From a virus, in the IMG/VR virus record IMGVR_UViG_3300049729_000057, positions 1-23,159 of that record: a stretch of DNA of 23,159 nt; one strand, given 5' to 3'. Numbering within the stretch: position 1 is the stretch's first letter; each line of letters begins with the position of its first letter. Below, in pieces: positions 19,805 to 23,159 of the stretch. The position numbers and the translations under genes were made by a program. A model generated the notes under the pieces. It saw nothing but the letters and a program-made list of their open reading frames with translations. It searched no databases and was not told where the DNA came from.

Positions 19805-20071
19805 ATGAAACAGATTGTAACGGTTACTGAGGTGGATGGGGAAGGGCTGGAAGCTCTTCTTGGACAAAACGTTTTGTTGTTCTGCCTGAACTACATCTAC
19901 ACCGGAAAATTGGTGGGGGTAAATGCGACCTTCGTCAAACTTGAGGGGGCACAGATTGTCTATGATACTGGTCCGTTTTCCAACAAAGAATTCAAAGATG
20001 CGCAATCCCTGCCTGTTTCTGAGTGGTACGTCCAAACTTCAGCCATTGAGTCCTTTGGCCTCAGAAAGTAG
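19805..20071 (+). CDS. conserved phage-type small beta protein
   Basis: 88 residues from ATG 19805 with SD AAGGAGGG. The pattern QNVLLFCLNYIYTGKLVGVNATFVKLEGAQIVYDTG, spread over residues 21-57, and the later VQTSAIESFG resemble a small hypothetical family I recall from many tailed phages. The strand-rich first half hints at an Sm-like or other small barrel. Function is unknown. It is the first gene after the 19726 promoter. Confidence 0.78.
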   Translation: MKQIVTVTEVDGEGLEALLGQNVLLFCLNYIYTGKLVGVNATFVKLEGAQIVYDTGPFSNKEFKDAQSLPVSEWYVQTSAIESFGLRK

Positions 20072-20078
20072 GCCAGAC

Positions 20079-20225
20079 ATGCGTCGATCAATAAAACAGA
20101 AATATCGGTCGGGGTCGGGGTCGTGGTCGCGGTCGGGGTCGGGGTCGTGGTCGGGGTCGGGGTCGGGGTCGTGGTCGCGGTCGTGGTCGGGGTCGTGGTC
20201 GTGGTCGTGGTCGGGGTCTTATTAA
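20079..20225 (+). CDS. possible 48-residue low-complexity protein over the tandem repeat
   Basis: ATG 20079 opens a frame MRRSIKQKYR followed by an 18-unit Ser-(Gly/Trp/Arg) run ending SY. In this frame every repeat variation changes an amino acid, which argues against it being the selected frame for the repeat part. The basic first ten residues could be a real start if a +1 shift leads into the Gly-Arg frame. No good SD is seen. Confidence 0.25.
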   Translation: MRRSIKQKYRSGSGSWSRSGSGSWSGSGSGSWSRSWSGSWSWSWSGSY

Positions 20226-20244
20226 ACACACTTTGTTCAGATAA
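20095..20244 (+). pseudogene. Gly-Arg repeat frame without a start codon
   Basis: Reading from 20107, all 18 GGTCGN units encode Gly-Arg and all variation falls at the Arg third base (G, T or C). The frame ends GLIKHTLFR with TAA inside the 15-bp element at 20235, the same ending style as real genes here. However, a TAA at 20092-20094 precedes it with no ATG, GTG or TTG between. Options are a +1 frameshift from ATG 20079 (MRRSIKQKY), an indel or assembly error, or a broken gene. Confidence 0.4.
20107..20214 (+). repeat. hexanucleotide tandem repeat GGTCGN, 18 units
   Basis: Eighteen uninterrupted units; the sixth base is G nine times, T seven times and C twice. A nineteenth, altered unit GGTCTT follows. 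It lies between the putative initiator gene and the primase-helicase, in the only larger gap of this region. It may be coding (Gly-Arg), a set of initiator-binding iterons, or a G-rich structured tract (GGGG runs). Confidence 0.92.
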
Positions 20245-20249
20245 TGGAC
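20235..20249 (+). repeat. 15-bp dispersed element copy (GTTCAGATAATGGAC)
   Basis: One mismatch (T in the first arm). It provides the TAA for the Gly-Arg frame and lies 18 bases before ATG 20267. Confidence 0.75.
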
Positions 20250-20266
20250 AGAATTGAGAGGGAACC

Positions 20267-20668
20267 ATGCTTTACTTTGGGGTTAAAAATCCGTGGCGTG
20301 TTTTTTGTTGGTGTTGGTGGAAGCACGCCTTCAACCCCCTTCGGTACTGGAACGCATTTGTGTACTTCTGGCAGAGGGGAACTCGGGGGTACGCAGATTG
20401 TGATATTTGGAGCCTGGATATGTACTTGAGTCAGTGGCTTCCGTCGGCTCTGAATTCTCTTAAGGGCGGCCCTTATCCGGGACAGAGGGGAATGACTTCC
20501 AAGAGATGGGACGAGATTCTCGACAAAATGGCAGAGGGGTTCAAATCTTCCTACCTGATCTCTAACATGGAATATGATTCGTCCACTGATGAAGAAAGTA
20601 AACTCCAGAAACAAGAAGAAGTTGGGTTGAAATTGTTTGCCCGACACTTTGGAAGTCTTTGGAATTGA
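20267..20668 (+). CDS. conserved phage-type hypothetical protein
   Basis: 133 residues from ATG 20267 with GAGAGGG upstream. An aromatic-rich start (NPWRVFCWCWWKHAFNPLRYW) is followed by RGYADCDIWSLDMYLSQWLP, WDEILDKMAEGFK and an end of GLKLFARHFGSLW. The order RGY.D.D.WSLD.YL...., WDEILDKM, LF...F..LW resembles a hypothetical protein I recall from many tailed phages. Function unknown. Confidence 0.83.
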   Translation: MLYFGVKNPWRVFCWCWWKHAFNPLRYWNAFVYFWQRGTRGYADCDIWSLDMYLSQWLPSALNSLKGGPYPGQRGMTSKRWDEILDKMAEGFKSSYLISNMEYDSSTDEESKLQKQEEVGLKLFARHFGSLWN

Positions 20669-20676
20669 GAGGAAAA

Positions 20677-20964
20677 ATGAACGCAATCGAAGAAATTCTT
20701 GAGAAGTTCAAATTCGAGTTGGTCTATGACTACATGTGCCGGGTGGGGTGGACGTACTTTGACAATCCTCAAACTCCAACCATCGCGCGGTTGAAGGAAA
20801 CGGCTAGGAGTCTTCTCACAGAGGTAAGAAAAGAGAATGGAGCAGTGCTTGAGTCCGGAGGATTCAGAGCTAAGTACTCGGTCGATGAGTGTTCGGGGCC
20901 GGAACTAGAATTGGAATTCATCCTGACACCCTCTTTGGCATACGTTACTGAGGATCAACCATGA
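20677..20964 (+). CDS. conserved phage-type hypothetical protein
   Basis: 95 residues from ATG 20677 (SD GAGAGG); TTG 20659 is less likely. VGWTYFDNPQTPTIARLKET, a helix (ARSLLTEVRKENG), then ESGGFRAKYS and ELELEFILTPS form a pattern I recall from phage proteins of similar size. No active site is evident. ATGA overlap with the next gene. Confidence 0.78.
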   Translation: MNAIEEILEKFKFELVYDYMCRVGWTYFDNPQTPTIARLKETARSLLTEVRKENGAVLESGGFRAKYSVDECSGPELELEFILTPSLAYVTEDQP

Positions 20965-21143
20965 AAATTGATTTCAACTCGACGCAGCAAAAAAACTTTA
21001 TGGAGGAGGCCCTCGGCCTGCCCAGCTACCCTCTGGACAGCGCGGTGACCTGGATTCAGGACAACCTGGAACCAGAAGAAGTGTTCACCCAAAAGCAACT
21101 CGAAGACTGGGCATACGACGCTGGATTCAAGAGGTTTGAGTAA
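20961..21143 (+). CDS. small hypothetical protein upstream of the primase
   Basis: 60 residues overlapping its neighbour by ATGA. It is helical, with the C-terminal pattern PEEVFTQKQLEDWAYDAGFK, similar to small phage proteins placed near replication genes. Its stop codon directly adjoins the GTG of the primase-helicase, and its 3' end carries that gene's SD. Function unknown. Confidence 0.75.
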   Translation: MKIDFNSTQQKNFMEEALGLPSYPLDSAVTWIQDNLEPEEVFTQKQLEDWAYDAGFKRFE

Positions 21144-23015
21144 GTGGAAGACCTGGACGCGCTGAAAGAAAATCCGCAGGTGCTGTCGTTGTACGGCAGG
21201 TACACCAAACTGAAGAAGGACAGCAGCAAGTCCTACGTTGGTTTGTGTCCATTAGTCGGACACACGGAGAAGACCCCTAGTTTCCATGTCTATGACGACA
21301 TGAGGTTTCAGTGCTTCGGATGCTCTAAAAACGGCAACATTTTCCAGTTTTTGCAGGATGTCGATAATTCCGATTTCAAAGCAGCGGTGGAGAAAGTGAA
21401 AGCACAGGTAGGCGAGTCATCTTGGGAATCTTCGAAACGAAAAGTCGAAGAGACGTTTAAGCCGGTCGCCGAGCCCAAGACCTACAAGACCATCTCCCTG
21501 GAACAGTACTCGAAGTTGGAGACCGCGCTTGAAAATTCACTGGCAGCCGTAGCGTGGCTACGACAAGAGCGCGGAATCGAAATCGAGACCGCCAAGCGCC
21601 TGCACCTGGGCTTCGCTCAGAACATTGGGCAACTGGCGGGCGAGGCCGGTGCCGACATCGCCGACAAAGGCTGGATAGCTTTTCCGTGCGTAGAGGGGGA
21701 CAAAGTAGCCTCGATCAAATACAGGTCCATTATCCGGAAAAAGCCGGGGGGCTTCGCGCGCCAGCCGGGCATGGCAACGGCACTTTTTAACACTGAAGAC
21801 ATTGATGTTTTTGAACCAGTCTATGTCCTGGAGGGTGAGTTCGATTGCGCGGTAATGTGCCAAGCCGGATTCCGTGCTGTGTCCGTTCCTTCTGCGGGAA
21901 CAAAACTGACTCCCAGTATGAAGGATCAGTTGATGCAGGCGAGTACGGTTATCCTAGCCGGAGATACCGATGCTGCTGGAACCTCCGCCTTTCAGAAACT
22001 CTGGAATGAGCTTGGGGAAAAAACTTATTTGTTGGCCTGGCCGTCCGGAATGAAGGACGCTAACCAGACCTTCCTTGAGCACTGCGGACGAAACATCGAC
22101 AAATTCAAGACACTGGTCGAGGAATTGACGGCTAAGGCTAAGTCCACACCCATGCCCGACATCTACTCCATCCAGGAAGTCATGCGTACGGGCGAGGACA
22201 CAAGCCTTGTTGACAGGCAGGACCGTCTCAGGTTCCCGTGGAAGTCTGTGGATGAAATGGCCATCTTGCTCCCCGGGTCCGTGCTAGGTGTGATGTCTAC
22301 GTCCACCGGCCAGGGCAAGACTTGCTACTCCCTGCAATTCAGTTTGTTCGGTGCGCGCAAATACAATGAGACGGTCGTGAACTGGCAGTGCGAGTTGTCA
22401 CCCTCTGAAATCGCCACGATGGTTGCGGCTCAGGTCCTGCACAAGAACAGGAATTTTCTGAAGAAGGAAGACCTGAAGGAAGCTGCTGACGAACTGGACG
22501 GCGTGAGCTACTACGTGGGGAACAATCCCACCATCAACAGCGTCATGGATGTACTTGACTTGATGGAGGCTGCTGTCCGCAGATGTGGAGCTACGGTGTG
22601 CGTTCTGGACAACCTGCATTTTTATACGACGGGAATTGATGATGAGGTCCGCGTGCAGGCCGCCGCGATGAAGCGCATCAAGCAGATGGCTGTGCAGTAC
22701 GGACTGAAGTTTATTGTTGTGTCTCAACCAAGAAAAGCCAACGCTCAGTCCAGGGGGAAGAAGACCGTAATAGCCGACGCAAAAGGATCAGCATCTCTTG
22801 GAGACACTTGCGATAGCTTCATGGCTATACACCGAGAGCTATCTAAAGACACAGACGGAACCGGAGTCAACGATCCATACGAAGAAAAGACGCTGGTCGA
22901 GATGCTAAAAACTCGGTCCAAGGGCCTGGGTAAGTCCAGTGCGTTCCTCCAGTTCTTCGGAGAGTTCGCCGAGTTTTCAGCAATTGAACACAACTACGAG
23001 GAGGCACCAGAATGA
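21144..23015 (+). CDS. bifunctional DNA primase-helicase (T7 gp4-like)
   Basis: 623 residues from GTG 21144 (AAGAGG upstream). A CHC2-type zinc finger uses C35, H40, C57 and C60 (CPLVGH ... CFGC), with four residues between the first Cys and His rather than two. A TOPRIM-like core has E230 (VLEGEFDCAV), D274 and D276 (LAGDTDAAG). A RecA/DnaB-type helicase follows: Walker A STSTGQGKT (385-393), Walker B VCVLDN (D489), VVSQPRKA, and a C-terminal KTRSKGLGKS loop. It unwinds DNA and makes primers for the polymerase at 288. Two inverted 15-bp elements lie in its front half. Confidence 0.94.
   Translation: MEDLDALKENPQVLSLYGRYTKLKKDSSKSYVGLCPLVGHTEKTPSFHVYDDMRFQCFGCSKNGNIFQFLQDVDNSDFKAAVEKVKAQVGESSWESSKRKVEETFKPVAEPKTYKTISLEQYSKLETALENSLAAVAWLRQERGIEIETAKRLHLGFAQNIGQLAGEAGADIADKGWIAFPCVEGDKVASIKYRSIIRKKPGGFARQPGMATALFNTEDIDVFEPVYVLEGEFDCAVMCQAGFRAVSVPSAGTKLTPSMKDQLMQASTVILAGDTDAAGTSAFQKLWNELGEKTYLLAWPSGMKDANQTFLEHCGRNIDKFKTLVEELTAKAKSTPMPDIYSIQEVMRTGEDTSLVDRQDRLRFPWKSVDEMAILLPGSVLGVMSTSTGQGKTCYSLQFSLFGARKYNETVVNWQCELSPSEIATMVAAQVLHKNRNFLKKEDLKEAADELDGVSYYVGNNPTINSVMDVLDLMEAAVRRCGATVCVLDNLHFYTTGIDDEVRVQAAAMKRIKQMAVQYGLKFIVVSQPRKANAQSRGKKTVIADAKGSASLGDTCDSFMAIHRELSKDTDGTGVNDPYEEKTLVEMLKTRSKGLGKSSAFLQFFGEFAEFSAIEHNYEEAPE
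21247..21261 (-). repeat. 15-bp dispersed element copy, inverted (GTCCATTAGTCGGAC)
   Basis: Reverse complement GTCCGACTAATGGAC. It encodes PLVGH of the primase zinc finger, so protein constraint could partly explain it. Confidence 0.55.
21725..21739 (-). repeat. 15-bp dispersed element copy, inverted (GTCCATTATCCGGAA)
   Basis: Reverse complement TTCCGGATAATGGAC, one mismatch at an end. Inside the primase domain (residues RSIIRK). Confidence 0.65.
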
Positions 23016-23159
23016 ACAAGTACCGTTACACCCGCCCAGAAACTATGGAGTTGGATGACTACCATGAGTTCCAATCCAATTTCGACAAAGAGGATGGAGA
23101 ATGGCTGGCTGAAGCCGCCGCCGAGAATTACCACCACTACCACGATGGATGGGAGTCCT
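23012..23159 (+). CDS. conserved phage-type small protein (partial, runs off the end)
   Basis: ATG 23012 overlaps the primase stop (ATGA), with GAGGAGG upstream. At least 49 residues are visible, with an acidic body (ELDDYHEFQSNFDKEDGEW) and then LAEAAAENYHHYHDGWE, a pattern I recall at the end of short phage proteins of unknown role. The C-terminus is outside the window. Confidence 0.72.
   Translation, partial: MNKYRYTRPETMELDDYHEFQSNFDKEDGEWLAEAAAENYHHYHDGWES

Noticed and set aside
1365-21739. The repeated 15-mer as a CRISPR array.
   Set aside because: The copies are too short, are 80 to thousands of bases apart, occur in both orientations and lie inside genes. No cas operon is present.
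22016-22081. GTCCGGAATGAAGGAC in the primase-helicase gene as another element copy.
   Set aside because: It is 16 bases with a shifted centre, so it does not fit the 15-bp frame of the other copies.

Overview
This window looks like the DNA replication and recombination region of a tailed double-stranded DNA bacteriophage, possibly assembled from a metagenome. The reasons are: every gene is on the + strand; genes are short and tightly packed with ATGA, GTGA or 1-base overlaps; Shine-Dalgarno (SD) sites are strong (AGGAGG type); no metabolic or ribosomal genes are present; and there is a T7-like set of replication proteins among many small phage-type hypothetical proteins. The SD sites and extended -10 promoters point to an ordinary bacterial host, but I cannot name it. 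Structural and lysis genes must lie outside the window.

Layout. 1-2435: end of an upstream gene, a small membrane protein and a family A DNA polymerase with a proofreading domain. 2436-4613: sigma70-like promoter, five small proteins and a nucleotidyltransferase-fold protein. 4606-6022: AAA+ clamp-loader-like ATPase and two small proteins. 6023-8295: promoter, structured leader, three small genes and a Bet/RecT-type annealing protein with a long tail. 8292-11198: small genes, SSB, a small protein ending in an SSB-like tip, a zinc-knuckle protein and a lipoprotein. 11188-13644: a UvrD-like helicase split into two genes with two small genes between the halves. 13645-15874: promoter and a run of small proteins. 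15858-19741: Cas4/RecB-like exonuclease, two different metallophosphoesterases and a DUF1376-like replication initiator candidate. 19742-21143: promoter, a GGTCGN tandem repeat and small conserved phage-type genes. 21144-23015: bifunctional primase-helicase, then the start of one more gene.

How the genes work together. Primase-helicase, polymerase, clamp-loader-like ATPase, SSB and the putative initiator or loader would form the replisome. Bet-like annealase, Fe-S exonuclease, SSB and split helicase would form a recombination and repair set.

The most unusual signal is not a gene. A 15-bp element, consensus GTCCRGATAATGGAC with inverted GTCCA/TGGAC arms, is scattered across the window. GTCC-N7-GGAC occurs 16 times where about 0.35 would be expected by chance, with several near copies. 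Many copies sit directly before an SD site and some supply a stop codon, a start codon or both. One lies at the expected transcription start of a promoter. This suggests a phage-wide regulatory network, either a DNA operator or an RNA hairpin. Other notable items are the split helicase, the SSB-tip mimic, the -10 elements written into gene 3' ends and the Gly-Arg hexamer tract that lacks a start codon.
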